From: Verrucomicrobiaceae bacterium
Lineage (GTDB): Bacteria; Verrucomicrobiota; Verrucomicrobiia; Verrucomicrobiales; Verrucomicrobiaceae
Direction: 5' to 3'
DNA length: 64,000 bases
NCBI GenBank assembly: GCA_027490195.1
Contig: JAIXYN010000085.1
Span: 310,001 to 374,000, forward strand
A program made the translations under genes and the position numbers. Below, in pieces: positions 1 to 7,566 of this stretch (its first letter is position 1; each line of letters opens with the position of its first letter). Under the pieces are notes generated by a model. It was not told the DNA's origin, did no database searches, and worked only from the letters and a program-made list of their open reading frames with translations.

Positions 1-229
1 TGGCCTCCTTCATGAGCTCCGCCGATTTCCCGCTGCCAATGAGGTAGCGCGCCGTGTGCTCTCGCGCAAAAACCAGCTCCTTGCCAATGATGTTGATGCC
101 CAGCGTACCCACCAGTTCGGCCAGCTCCTCCAGCAGATCAGTCGCTTCCTGCTTCTGGCGGCGGTCAAAGTACGCACCGACCAGAAAAGCGTTTTCGACG
201 GCATTGGGTTTTTCTCGGATGTCAAACAT
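1..229 (-). CDS. hflX: GTPase HflX, N-terminal part (runs off the window)
   Basis: Reading the minus strand from the ATG at 229 gives 76 codons that stay open to the window edge. The peptide begins MFDIREKP, continues with AFLVGAYFDRR and an ELAELVGTLG segment, and ends with YLIGSGKSAEL. This is the usual N-terminal HflX domain pattern, in which the YIGSGK-type motif precedes the coiled coil and the GTPase domain. HflX is a ribosome-associated GTPase that splits or rescues stalled ribosomes under heat and other stress (family knowledge). The GTP-binding motifs lie outside the window, so the assignment rests on the N-terminal domain only. It is divergent from the lipoprotein gene that starts at 284. 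Confidence 0.85.
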   Translation of the reverse strand, partial: MFDIREKPNAVENAFLVGAYFDRRQKQEATDLLEELAELVGTLGINIIGKELVFAREHTARYLIGSGKSAELMKEA

Positions 230-283
230 GGGGTAGCCAGTATGGAGCACGCCAGCGCATTGCCAAGCTGCGTATTCCATGCC

Positions 284-814
284 ATGAACACCCACATGAC
301 ACGCCGCCACCTTCTGCTCAGCCTCTGCCTCGGTCTCGCCGCCTGCGATTCCTCAGACACCGCCCCCCTCCCGCTGAACCTCTACGAATGCGACGCCGGC
401 GAAACCGCCCTGCGCCACCTCATCACCCAACTGCCCGACATCAATCCCGGCGTCGCCAAAAGCTACTCCATCGTCCTCGGCGAGATCAACCGCGACGGTA
501 TGACCCCGGCCACCGATGAGTTCACGAAACGCTTGGCCGACTTGAAGCTCAAATTCATCAACGCGCAATTTTTGAAGGACATCGAGCCCGACCACACCAT
601 TGCGGATCCCGACACAAGACTCGCCGCATTTGTCCTCCAGCTGCGCAGCCTCCAGCCCACCAGCGCCACCACCTGGGACGCCGAAGTCGGCTGGAGCTAC
701 AAAAAGGAATTCGCGCGCATGAAAGTGCAACTCGAAGTCAAAAATGGCAAAACCACCGTGGTAAGCTTCAAAAACCTCGAAAGCTCTTCATCCAAAACAC
801 CAGCGGTCAATTAA
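284..814 (+). CDS. Small exported lipoprotein of unknown function
   Basis: This 176-residue protein begins MNTHMTRRHLLLSLCLGLAAC. The basic residues, hydrophobic run and LAAC lipobox at the N-terminus predict lipidation after a type II signal peptide. I chose the ATG at 284; the ATG at 296 (MTRRHLL) is equally compatible with the signal. Upstream in-frame sequence is antisense to hflX and is not expected to be translated. The mature part is a mixed alpha/beta sequence with no motif I recognise. The 3' end overlaps the convergent PH-domain gene by 8 bp. Confidence 0.72.
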   Translation: MNTHMTRRHLLLSLCLGLAACDSSDTAPLPLNLYECDAGETALRHLITQLPDINPGVAKSYSIVLGEINRDGMTPATDEFTKRLADLKLKFINAQFLKDIEPDHTIADPDTRLAAFVLQLRSLQPTSATTWDAEVGWSYKKEFARMKVQLEVKNGKTTVVSFKNLESSSSKTPAVN

Positions 815-1355
815 GCCCGCCGTGGTCATCCACGCTGTCCACATCCATTTGCCTCACCCGCTTGCGATCCCGTTCATTTTGAACGGCATTGCGCAGCTTT
901 TCACGCACCGCCTCAACCCCAGGAATGGCACGCATGACGAGGGAGGGTGTCGTGGCGTCAGAGGTGATCAGCGTCAAATTGCCAAGCCCTACCATTCGTA
1001 GCAGCAGTGGCTGTTCCATGGTGTAATCACGCACGCGGAAGAGTTCCAGTTCATCGACCTTTTTGTTGAGAATCCCTGCACGAATGCGCAAGCGCTGGCT
1101 GGTGAGCTCATAAGTGGTGCATTTCGTGACCCACCAGCGGAAGAGCCACATCATCAATGGAATGATGAGCGCCACATAACCGAGCATGCCAACGCCTGCC
1201 GTTGCCAGACCGAACACGGTAGCGGCAAAGCCGATGCCCCCGGCAAGCAGGAGGCAGAAGAAGTAATACCAGAAGTGAACCCACTGGGAGGTGTGACCGG
1301 ACCAGAGGGTGGTTTCCGCTGCGGCGGAGGGAGCGGGAGCTTCGTCAGTAGCCAT
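807..1355 (-). CDS. PH-domain (bPH2/DUF304-type) membrane protein
   Basis: The 182-residue protein has an Ala/Pro-rich start (MATDEAPAPSAAAE) and two adjacent hydrophobic segments at roughly residues 30-75. A typical bacterial PH region follows: TTYELTSQRLRIRAGIL, then a DELELFRVRDYTMEQPLL stretch and a GNLTLITSD turn. That signature is known from DUF304/bPH2 membrane proteins, whose biochemical role is mostly unknown. I placed the start at 1355; the longer open frame upstream to 1496 is Ser/Lys/Arg-rich shadow sequence that overlaps the end of the neighbouring gene. It lies 40 bp downstream of the TIM-barrel gene on the same strand and may be co-transcribed with it. Confidence 0.8.
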   Translation of the reverse strand: MATDEAPAPSAAAETTLWSGHTSQWVHFWYYFFCLLLAGGIGFAATVFGLATAGVGMLGYVALIIPLMMWLFRWWVTKCTTYELTSQRLRIRAGILNKKVDELELFRVRDYTMEQPLLLRMVGLGNLTLITSDATTPSLVMRAIPGVEAVREKLRNAVQNERDRKRVRQMDVDSVDDHGGLN

Positions 1356-1395
1356 GATGTGCGAGGGTGTGTGAGTTTTGGATGCGGTTGGAAAA

Positions 1396-2349
1396 TCAGA
1401 GCAACGATTTGATCTCATCGAGCGCCTGCTTGGTACGCTTGATGCCTTCGATTTCGGTGTGCTTGTCGCCTTCGTATTCGATGCCGATGTAGCCATTGTA
1501 GCCAGCCTTGACGACGATGTTGATCAGGCGCTCGAAATCGAGGGTCATCTCGCGGCCTTCGCGGCGGTCTTCGGTGTAGAACTTGCCAGCGCCGGTGTCC
1601 CAGTCATAGGCCTTGGCGCTCATGCCCTTTTTCACCCAGGGCATGAACTCACGCAGACCTTTGTAGGGGTTGTAGAGTTCGCCTTTGACGCGGTCGGTGT
1701 AGAAATTGCCGAAGTCCGGCAGAATGCCGACGCGGGCGTGGTCTGCTGCTTTCATGACTCCGGTGAGCCAGAGGCCGTTGCTGGAGAGGCCGCCATGATT
1801 TTCGACCACGACGAAGAGTCCGCGTTTGTCGCCTTCCACGCACAGGCGATGCAGGCCATCGGCGGCGAGTTTCATCTGCTCGTCCCCGCTGAGCTTCGGA
1901 TCGCTGGCGGCATTCACGCGTATGCTGTGGCAGCCGAGGGTGGCAGCGGCATCGAGCCACTTGAGATGATTTTCAACGGTCTTCGCACGCTTGGCCTCAT
2001 CGGGATCGCCGAGATTGCCTTCGCGGTCGCACATGATGAGCAGGCCTTTCACGCCTTCGCCTTCCTGGCGCTTTTTCATTTCGCCGAGGTAGGCGGCGTC
2101 AGCGGCCTTGTCGAAGAACATCTGGTTCACATACTCGACGCCATCGATGCCGAGGCTGCGGGCGATCTTGCAGAAGTCGAGATGCTCGTGACGCTCCGCG
2201 CCGCCTTTTCCAAAGATGCCTTTGTTCAACGACCACTCAGCCAGCGAGATTTTGAATGGTGGTTCCTTGTCAGCGGCGATGACTTGGCGTGAACCTGCAG
2301 CGGCAATGGCTGTAGTGACGAGTTGAAGAAAGTGGCGGCGGGAGGTCAT
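1396..2349 (-). CDS. Exported sugar phosphate isomerase/epimerase-like TIM-barrel protein
   Basis: The 317-residue protein starts MTSRRHFLQLVTTAIAAAG. The RRHF pair followed by a hydrophobic segment is Tat-signal-like, so export of a folded enzyme is likely. The mature part matches the xylose-isomerase-like TIM-barrel family: FKISLAEWSLN, GIDGVEYVN, VVVENHGG, GILPDFGNF and a late YIGIEYEG segment carry the acidic and His residues usually used as metal ligands. Such proteins are abundant in Planctomycetota and Verrucomicrobiota, usually annotated only as putative sugar isomerases or epimerases acting on polysaccharide-derived sugars. The start at 2349 fits the signal; a 13-residue upstream extension does not. 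The substrate cannot be read from the sequence. Confidence 0.85.
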   Translation of the reverse strand: MTSRRHFLQLVTTAIAAAGSRQVIAADKEPPFKISLAEWSLNKGIFGKGGAERHEHLDFCKIARSLGIDGVEYVNQMFFDKAADAAYLGEMKKRQEGEGVKGLLIMCDREGNLGDPDEAKRAKTVENHLKWLDAAATLGCHSIRVNAASDPKLSGDEQMKLAADGLHRLCVEGDKRGLFVVVENHGGLSSNGLWLTGVMKAADHARVGILPDFGNFYTDRVKGELYNPYKGLREFMPWVKKGMSAKAYDWDTGAGKFYTEDRREGREMTLDFERLINIVVKAGYNGYIGIEYEGDKHTEIEGIKRTKQALDEIKSLL

Positions 2350-2429
2350 GGATGTGGTAGCGCCCACTATGATGTGAGGAGCCCCCAAACCTCCAGCAGA
2401 ATTTTTGCCCCGACTTTGTAACCCGAGGC

Positions 2430-3722
2430 TTATGCGGCCTTGCGTTCCACGCGCTTGCGCAGCATGGCCGCACGCTCGCCTTTGACGACGCCTTCGTTGA
2501 TGGTGACGCCGCGCACGTCCATCCGGCTGGGCACGTCGTACATGACGTCGAGCATGATGCGCTCGAAGATGCTGCGCAGACCGCGTGCACCGGTGCCGCG
2601 TGTCACGGCCTCCTTCGACATGGCAAGCATGGCGTCACGTGTGATGGAAAGCTCCACGCCGTCCATGTTCATCAGTTTCGCATACTGCTTGATCAAAGCG
2701 TTTTTCGGCTCGGTGAGCACTCGCACGAGTTCCTGCTCTGTTAGGGACTCCAGCGAGCAAACCACTGGCAGACGACCGATGAACTCAGGAATCAGGCCAA
2801 ATGACAGCAGATCTTCAGGCTCGACTTCAAACCTGGATTTAGCCGTCTCGGGCTTCGTGGCCTGGGAATTAACAAAGCCCATCGTTTTGCCGCCGCGACG
2901 GCGCTCCATCAGCTTGTCGAGGCCGACAAAGGCTCCGCCGCAGATGAACAGAATGTTTTCTGTGTTCACCTGGATGTACTCCTGCTGCGGATGCTTACGA
3001 CCGCCCTGCGGCGGCACATTGCACACGGTGCCTTCGATGATCTTCAGCAGCGCCTGCTGCACACCTTCTCCTGAAACGTCGCGTGTGATGCTCACATTCT
3101 CGGTCTTGCGGCCGATCTTGTCGATCTCGTCAATGTACACGATGCCCATCTCGGCGCGTGAGACGTCGTAATCCGCCGCTTGCAGCAAGCGCAGAACGAT
3201 GTTTTCCACATCTTCGCCGACGTAACCAGCTTCAGTCAACGTTGTGGCATCCGCAATGCTGAAAGGCACGTTGAGAATGCGTGCGAGGGTCTTGGCCAGC
3301 AGGGTCTTGCCACAGCCGGTGGGGCCCATGAGCAGAACATTGCTCTTTTCGATTTCGACATCATTGGGGTCGGGCAGGGCTGTCGTCACCTTGCGGGGGG
3401 CTCCGGAGCCGACGCGTGTGGCCTGCTGCTGATTGTGCAGGATGCGCTTGTAATGATTGTGCACCGCGACACTGAGCACCTTCTTCGCCTGCGACTGGCC
3501 GATCACATGCTGATCCAGCAGTGCGGCGATGTCCGCCGGGCGTGGCACCAGCAGAGCTGGACTGCCTTCGGAATCGACCGAGGTTTCTTTGTCGAGGATG
3601 TTTTTACAGACGTGAATGCAGTTATCGCAAATGTACACCCCCGGACCAGCGATGAGTTTTTTGACCTCTGCATGGCTTTTGCCGCAGAAGGAGCAGAGAG
3701 TAACGTTGGAGCCGCGTGCCAT
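2430..3722 (-). CDS. clpX: ATP-dependent Clp protease ATP-binding subunit ClpX
   Basis: ClpX is the AAA+ unfoldase that feeds substrates to ClpP. The 430-residue protein has the N-terminal zinc finger (C10, C13, C32, C35), Walker A GPTGCGKT (133-140), the pore-loop region GYVGED (166-171) and Walker B VYIDEID (195-201), and its length is normal. The start at 3722 places MARGSN directly before the zinc finger; the upstream ATG-like extension to 3770 adds unrelated residues. No clpP or tig gene is adjacent here, so clpX stands apart from the common tig-clpP-clpX order. Residues 100-122 form a somewhat long linker ([18 protein letters not shown]) between the zinc finger and the AAA+ core. Confidence 0.97.
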   Translation of the reverse strand: MARGSNVTLCSFCGKSHAEVKKLIAGPGVYICDNCIHVCKNILDKETSVDSEGSPALLVPRPADIAALLDQHVIGQSQAKKVLSVAVHNHYKRILHNQQQATRVGSGAPRKVTTALPDPNDVEIEKSNVLLMGPTGCGKTLLAKTLARILNVPFSIADATTLTEAGYVGEDVENIVLRLLQAADYDVSRAEMGIVYIDEIDKIGRKTENVSITRDVSGEGVQQALLKIIEGTVCNVPPQGGRKHPQQEYIQVNTENILFICGGAFVGLDKLMERRRGGKTMGFVNSQATKPETAKSRFEVEPEDLLSFGLIPEFIGRLPVVCSLESLTEQELVRVLTEPKNALIKQYAKLMNMDGVELSITRDAMLAMSKEAVTRGTGARGLRSIFERIMLDVMYDVPSRMDVRGVTINEGVVKGERAAMLRKRVERKAA

Positions 3723-3766
3723 GGTTTTTGGGGATGGCAGAATGTCGCACGTTAGCGGGATGTACG

Positions 3767-4417
3767 TCAAGGTGCCGCTTCTTCAATAATACTTAAAACA
3801 ACCTGACCTGCTTTATTCTGCCCATACCGTGCATTGAGTGCTAGGCCTGAATCCTGTTTTGAGGTCAAAATGCTGTTCCGCCCAGCCAAGGAAAGTGCCC
3901 AGTCCTCGCTTACCTGCCCTTTGAAATTTTTGATTTCCCACTTCTTGGCCCCTTTTTGTTTGGTTTGTTCCCAAGAAACCGTGCCCAGTCCCTGAATCAC
4001 CGCACCGGGAGGAATCCCGGCAGCGTCCAGCAGCCAAGCCTGCGGAACCAGGGACCGCAAAGCCTCAAAGTGCTGCTGGCGCAATTCCTGGCTCCAAAAA
4101 GGGCGCAATGCCGGCAAATGCAGCAGTGCCTGCTCCAGCGGCGATTGGGCAAGCGTGGTACTGCCTCCCGTGAGTTTCAGTTTCGCCTGTTCCAATGCAT
4201 AATCGAATGAAAGCCAAAGCTCTGAGCCACCCTCAATCGCAGGAGCCAGAGAGAGCCAATGCGTCAAAAAATCACCCAATGGACCCGCAATACGGCCTTT
4301 GGAGACACGCGCCTGCAAGACTTCACGTGCCGCCACCCAGCGAATCATTCGATAACCGGCAGACTCGAGAGCTTCGCGCTGGGGTCTGGGAAGTTGTGCG
4401 ATTGAGTCTGGTTTCAT
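3767..4417 (-). CDS. Hypothetical protein, soluble
   Basis: This 216-residue protein has no signal peptide, membrane segment or motif that I recognise. The first half is helical and Leu/Ala-rich ([41 protein letters not shown]). The second half is Lys/Gly-rich and beta-like, with a [16 protein letters not shown] segment. It starts at 4417, divergent from the pseudopilin-like gene at 4481, and ends 44 bp before clpX on the same strand. The divergent pair may be functionally linked, but this is inference from position alone. Confidence 0.7.
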   Translation of the reverse strand: MKPDSIAQLPRPQREALESAGYRMIRWVAAREVLQARVSKGRIAGPLGDFLTHWLSLAPAIEGGSELWLSFDYALEQAKLKLTGGSTTLAQSPLEQALLHLPALRPFWSQELRQQHFEALRSLVPQAWLLDAAGIPPGAVIQGLGTVSWEQTKQKGAKKWEIKNFKGQVSEDWALSLAGRNSILTSKQDSGLALNARYGQNKAGQVVLSIIEEAAP

Positions 4418-4429
4418 GTGCTGCTGTAT

Positions 4430-4447
4430 CTGTCTAGATGCAGACAG
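4430..4447. promoter_or_regulatory. Short dyad in a divergent intergenic region
   Basis: CTGTCT and AGACAG form perfect 6-bp inverted arms around AGATGC. The dyad lies in the 63-bp gap between two divergent genes (starts 4417 and 4481). That is where an operator could sit, but the arms are short and chance is possible. Confidence 0.3.
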
Positions 4448-4480
4448 TCACCCGTCAAAACGAGAGATTGCGAGGAAAGG

Positions 4481-4933
4481 ATGTTTATGATAATTATAAA
4501 TCTTGTGTTGCGCATCTCTGCCACCCTCCCCCGTCAGCAAACCCAGCCGAAAAACTGGACGAGAGCTGGCATTTCATTGTTGGAGTTGCTCGCCGTTATC
4601 TGCTTGGTCGGCATTCTTATCAGCATTTCAATCGGCTCTTATGGCGGAAAAACCCTGGACGTCATTGAGCAGGTAACCAACCAGCGCAACGCTCAGGAAA
4701 TCGTTTCTCTCGGGGTCTATGCCACCTTAGGTGGAGCGGATTTTGTCATTCCCGGCGACAAGCAGGCCACTGCTGCCAAACTGATCGGCGGAGTCACCGG
4801 TCAGCAAGGGATGTGGAAAGGTAAACATTTCAGCCTCACCAACCTGCGCCCCACTGATCTGCCAGGAGCGCTGACTTTTGTGAAATTCGAGTCCGACCTG
4901 CTGCTCTATGATCCCGCAGGGCAGCAGCCTTGA
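4481..4933 (+). CDS. Type IV pilin-like / pseudopilin protein
   Basis: The diagnostic segment is RAG followed by ISLLELLAVICLVGILISIS. This gives a prepilin-peptidase-type cleavage after Gly, Glu at position +5 of the mature protein, and a hydrophobic N-terminal helix. The leader is long (about 30 residues), as in some pseudopilins and prepilin-like proteins. The C-terminal domain of about 100 residues is not recognised. GAGGAAAGG ends directly at the ATG at 4481, while an in-frame ATG six bases downstream (4487) has better Shine-Dalgarno spacing, so either may be used. No other pilus or secretion genes are nearby, so it is an orphan. The stop lies 9 bp from the end of the convergent gene 4943-5710. 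Confidence 0.7.
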   Translation: MFMIIINLVLRISATLPRQQTQPKNWTRAGISLLELLAVICLVGILISISIGSYGGKTLDVIEQVTNQRNAQEIVSLGVYATLGGADFVIPGDKQATAAKLIGGVTGQQGMWKGKHFSLTNLRPTDLPGALTFVKFESDLLLYDPAGQQP

Positions 4934-4942
4934 GCCTCCGAG

Positions 4943-5710
4943 TTAATCGGCTCTCACTTCCAAATTTAATGTGGCAGGCAGCTTTGATGCTTCGGCTACA
5001 CTTGGTTCGTCAGGAAAAATCACCACGATCTCGCGTATGCCGCCCTGCTCGTGTTGTTTTTGTTCCTTGAGCACCCAGTGCTGCACAAACTTGGCCACTG
5101 AGAGACGGCTGGCTTCGCGCACGTGCTTGATTTTGCCAGGGACACCCGCACGACGTTCCAACATCGGAGTCAATCCTTTCTCCAGTTCGGCCATGTTCTC
5201 CGCCGCGTTGAATCGCAGCCAGCCCGCCTCGGATTTTTTCTCCATTGTTTCCGAGCGGATCGCAGGCGGCAACGAAGGCCGGATGGCGGGAGCGACCACC
5301 ACACAACGTCCGTTTTCAACCGTGAGCTTCCATTCGTCGGACAGCTTCAAATGGTACCGATAGACCACCATCGCGCGGATCTCCGCCACGGTGGTGCCGA
5401 GGTAAACAGCGTCGTTGAACAGGGTCTTCGTGTCATACTTCGTGACCGTCTCCTCGGTTTCCAGCGTGGCCAGTTCCAGCACATCGCCCTGAGTTGAAGC
5501 GATGCGTTTCACGTTTTCATGAAAACTCTCGGTGATGGTCTGCTTCTGGAAATGCTGAGCCAGCCACTTCATGCCAAAACCTGAATCCACCACCTTCCAT
5601 GCGATGATGCCACCGATGAGCACCATCGCCAAGAACGTCAGGGCCATTGTGGAGAAGCATCCTGGCCCGCGGCGGGGCGCGGTTGCTGGTGCAGGATTTG
5701 GTTCAGCCAT
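4943..5710 (-). CDS. Single-pass membrane protein of unknown function
   Basis: The 255-residue protein has a Pro/Ala-rich cytoplasmic start (MAEPNPAPATAPRRG) and one strong membrane segment at about residues 22-40 (MALTFLAMVLIGGIIAW). A soluble, presumably periplasmic domain of about 210 residues follows. That domain alternates helices and strands, with a VVYRYHLKLSDEW segment and a C-terminal IREIVVIFPDE strand. The architecture is reminiscent of DUF4230-type proteins, but I cannot confirm that by eye. It is divergent from the zinc-ribbon gene at 5742 with 31 bp between the start codons. Confidence 0.72.
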   Translation of the reverse strand: MAEPNPAPATAPRRGPGCFSTMALTFLAMVLIGGIIAWKVVDSGFGMKWLAQHFQKQTITESFHENVKRIASTQGDVLELATLETEETVTKYDTKTLFNDAVYLGTTVAEIRAMVVYRYHLKLSDEWKLTVENGRCVVVAPAIRPSLPPAIRSETMEKKSEAGWLRFNAAENMAELEKGLTPMLERRAGVPGKIKHVREASRLSVAKFVQHWVLKEQKQHEQGGIREIVVIFPDEPSVAEASKLPATLNLEVRAD

Positions 5711-5741
5711 GGGATGAAGGAAGAGTCAACAACGGCAGAAC

Positions 5742-6086
5742 ATGCCGCCTAAGGCTTCTTATGCCAATTACGAATCTGGTAAAAACCTCGCCTTGACGAT
5801 CTCCCGCAGCGCCTGCGGGACGGATGAGAAGCGCTGGCTGCAGCATGCACGGCAATTTTGGCGTGAGTCACGCTACGTGCCCGACTGGCCGCAAAACGAA
5901 TCGCTTCCGCTCGAAGCCGAAGCCCTGGAAAAATTCTTCCGACAGGAAGGCGTCGCAGAAGGTGATTACGATCCGCCTGCCGTAGCCAAACAGCCGACCT
6001 GCCCGCGTTGCGGTGCTGAATACCAGAGCGGCATGAGCGCCTGCGCCGACTGCGGTGGCGTGGAACTGCGACAACCGGCTGATTAG
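5742..6086 (+). CDS. Small C-terminal zinc-ribbon protein
   Basis: The 114-residue protein has a helical N-terminal half rich in Trp, Arg and Glu (KRWLQHARQFWRESRYVPDW). Its C-terminus is a double-CxxC zinc ribbon: CPRCGAEYQSGMSACADCGG. The role is unknown; such ribbons usually mediate protein or nucleic acid contacts. Within the gene, 5802-5820 forms a perfect 8-bp hairpin (TCCCGCAG, CGC, CTGCGGGA) that encodes the SRSACG region. It is downstream-convergent with the hydrolase gene ending at 6527. Confidence 0.62.
   Translation: MPPKASYANYESGKNLALTISRSACGTDEKRWLQHARQFWRESRYVPDWPQNESLPLEAEALEKFFRQEGVAEGDYDPPAVAKQPTCPRCGAEYQSGMSACADCGGVELRQPAD
5802..5820. repeat. Perfect hairpin inside a coding region
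   Basis: The arms TCCCGCAG and CTGCGGGA pair perfectly around a CGC loop. It lies 60 bp into the zinc-ribbon gene and has the same compact build (6-8 bp stem, 3-5 nt loop) as the intergenic hairpins elsewhere in the window. Confidence 0.5.
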
Positions 6087-6526
6087 GCTGCTTTTCCCCA
6101 GCCGGAGGTATGCGAGAGTCGTGCGCGGGCCTCCTCGTGTGCGTTGGGCGAATGAAGGCTTCTCGCCTACCTTCGGCAGGCGTTTCTGAATGAGAATGTT
6201 TGCATGGCAGGGTCCGGTGGTTCACGCTGCACCGCTCTGCGGTTTCGCTCCACCACCGGCTAATCTCTCGGCTCCCTGCTGGGAGCCCAGTCAGGGCACT
6301 CCTGCGTGATGTGGAGTAGGCTGACTCCGCCCATAGACTATCCATTTGGACCAAGTCTCAAAAATCTTGTACCATTGCCCGGACGGCGGAGCGGCCCCAT
6401 TGGCTGCGTTGGTCGTTTGCGTGTTATTGTTCAATAACAGGCGGCTCTCCCGCCTTGCCACTGGGGCCGCTGCGCTCGCCGGTTCCATAGGACCCTCTTT
6501 TCGAGAACTGGTCTATTACTCACGCC
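6087..6526. repeat. Hairpin-rich non-coding stretch between convergent genes
   Basis: I see no convincing gene in these 440 bases. The open frames here are Arg/Ser-rich and carry no domain. The stretch instead holds a series of inverted repeats. These are 6164-6182 (CGCCTACC/GGCAGGCG, one mismatch, loop TTC), 6214-6259 (CCGGTGGT/ACCACCGG enclosing ACCGC-TCT-GCGGT), 6270-6287 (GGCTCCC-TGCT-GGGAGCC, perfect), and the larger nested structure at 6379-6482. It separates two convergent genes, so it could also terminate transcription from both sides. A dispersed REP-like or decayed mobile element is my preferred reading. Confidence 0.6.
6379..6482. repeat. Nested stem with two inner perfect hairpins
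   Basis: Outer arms 6379-6403 and 6458-6482 pair at 20 of 25 positions, and 13 of 14 at the inner end (AGCGGCCCCATTGG against CCACTGGGGCCGCT). Inside lie two adjacent perfect hairpins: GTTATTG-TT-CAATAAC at 6423-6438 and AGGCGG-CTCTC-CCGCCT at 6439-6455. The result is a three-way-junction-like fold in either strand. Confidence 0.6.
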
Positions 6527-7504
6527 TCAATCATTGGGAACGTGGCGCAGCATCCATTCGGCCATCTCCGCATAGATCGGAAAATCGGTGATCAACACGT
6601 TGTCGTGATCGGCGTCGGGGATTTCAACCCAGCGTTTTTCGATGCCGGATGGCAGAGCGTCATAGAGGCGGCGTCCACACTCGATGGGAATCACCCGGTC
6701 TGACGTCCCATGGGCGATAAGCACTGGGCATTTGAGTCTAGAAACCAGTGCGAGCGAGTTCGCATCACTGAGTTCCATATGAGCTTGTGTTTGATAAAAC
6801 CAACCGGTGATGCGGCTCCAGACTGAACCCAGCCTTTCCCCCAACCAGCGGGATGTCTGATAGCGAACCACATGGTCCAATGAATCGAAGGTCGAAACGA
6901 ACACAGCAGCACGCCATGGTGAGTCCTTGTCCACCGCTGAGCGGATGCTGACCGCACCCCCCATCGATATTCCCATGATTCCGGCAGGTTGCGGATTGAA
7001 TCCAAACTTCGCCGCCGCCTCACGCAGCACCTGCGCGGGCAGGTGCGACTCTCTCACCCCGTAGCAGGCAGTTGTTCCCGGGTGGTCGCCATGAGCAGGC
7101 AGGTCGGGCAGAATGCAGCGAAAGCCCACGGCGCAGAAACGCTCTGCGATGAGCAGGTAGTCTTCCTTTCGCCCCCGGCGGCCATGCACGAGGACCAGAT
7201 TGCCAGCCACGCTCCCCGGGGCTGGCAAGGTGAGGCCTTTCTGCGACAACTGCTCACGGATCACCTGCCCGCGTTTTCCCAGGCCTCCACGCGGATCAGG
7301 CTCACAGACGAGGCAGGGAGTGCCATCGGCACAGGTGAAGGATTTCAATATCACGCCGTGAGCCGCCGGATCAGACAAAAACACCCGATGATAATCCTGC
7401 AGAGGTCTGCGTGGCGGATGTGCCAACTGATCAGCGGCCAGCCAGCCGGCCAGCGGTGGTACCAGCAGAAGCGCGACCCCCAAGATGACTCGTTTTCTTT
7501 TCAC
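6527..7504 (-). CDS. Alpha/beta hydrolase, membrane-anchored or exported
   Basis: The 325-residue protein starts with a basic, hydrophobic segment (MKRKRVILGVALLLVPPLAGWLA) that acts as a signal or anchor. The alpha/beta hydrolase core is clear: LVLVHGRRG (oxyanion region), nucleophile elbow GISMGG with Ser180, the acid in AHGTSDRV (Asp269) and the base in DADHDN (His300). The substrate is unknown; the fold is used by esterases, lipases and peptidases. The start codon at 7504 is GTG; no better ATG exists before the catalytic core and no clear Shine-Dalgarno sequence is visible. It is divergent from rlpA, with a perfect dyad between them. Confidence 0.85.
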   Translation of the reverse strand: MKRKRVILGVALLLVPPLAGWLAADQLAHPPRRPLQDYHRVFLSDPAAHGVILKSFTCADGTPCLVCEPDPRGGLGKRGQVIREQLSQKGLTLPAPGSVAGNLVLVHGRRGRKEDYLLIAERFCAVGFRCILPDLPAHGDHPGTTACYGVRESHLPAQVLREAAAKFGFNPQPAGIMGISMGGAVSIRSAVDKDSPWRAAVFVSTFDSLDHVVRYQTSRWLGERLGSVWSRITGWFYQTQAHMELSDANSLALVSRLKCPVLIAHGTSDRVIPIECGRRLYDALPSGIEKRWVEIPDADHDNVLITDFPIYAEMAEWMLRHVPND

Positions 7505-7518
7505 GTGCGGATGATGAG

Positions 7519-7544
7519 CAAGATTGTGCGGCGTGCCAATCTTG
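7519..7544. promoter_or_regulatory. Perfect 8-bp dyad between divergent genes
   Basis: CAAGATTG at 7519-7526 and CAATCTTG at 7537-7544 are perfect inverted arms separated by 10 bp, in the 62-bp gap between the hydrolase start (7504) and the rlpA start (7567). Size and position fit an operator for a dimeric regulator acting on both genes; a hairpin in the 5' leader is the alternative. Confidence 0.45.
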
Positions 7545-7566
7545 TTATGTTGCCGAACAGCAGATC

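Noticed and set aside
1378-2292. A 304-codon plus-strand open frame opposite the TIM-barrel gene
   Set aside because: Its translation is a low-information Ala/Val/Phe/His-rich sequence typical of the antisense of a GC-rich gene; the minus-strand gene has a clear family.
5749-6488. Minus-strand open frames across the hairpin-rich gap
   Set aside because: Arg/Ser/Pro-rich translations without domain; the DNA is explained by inverted repeats.
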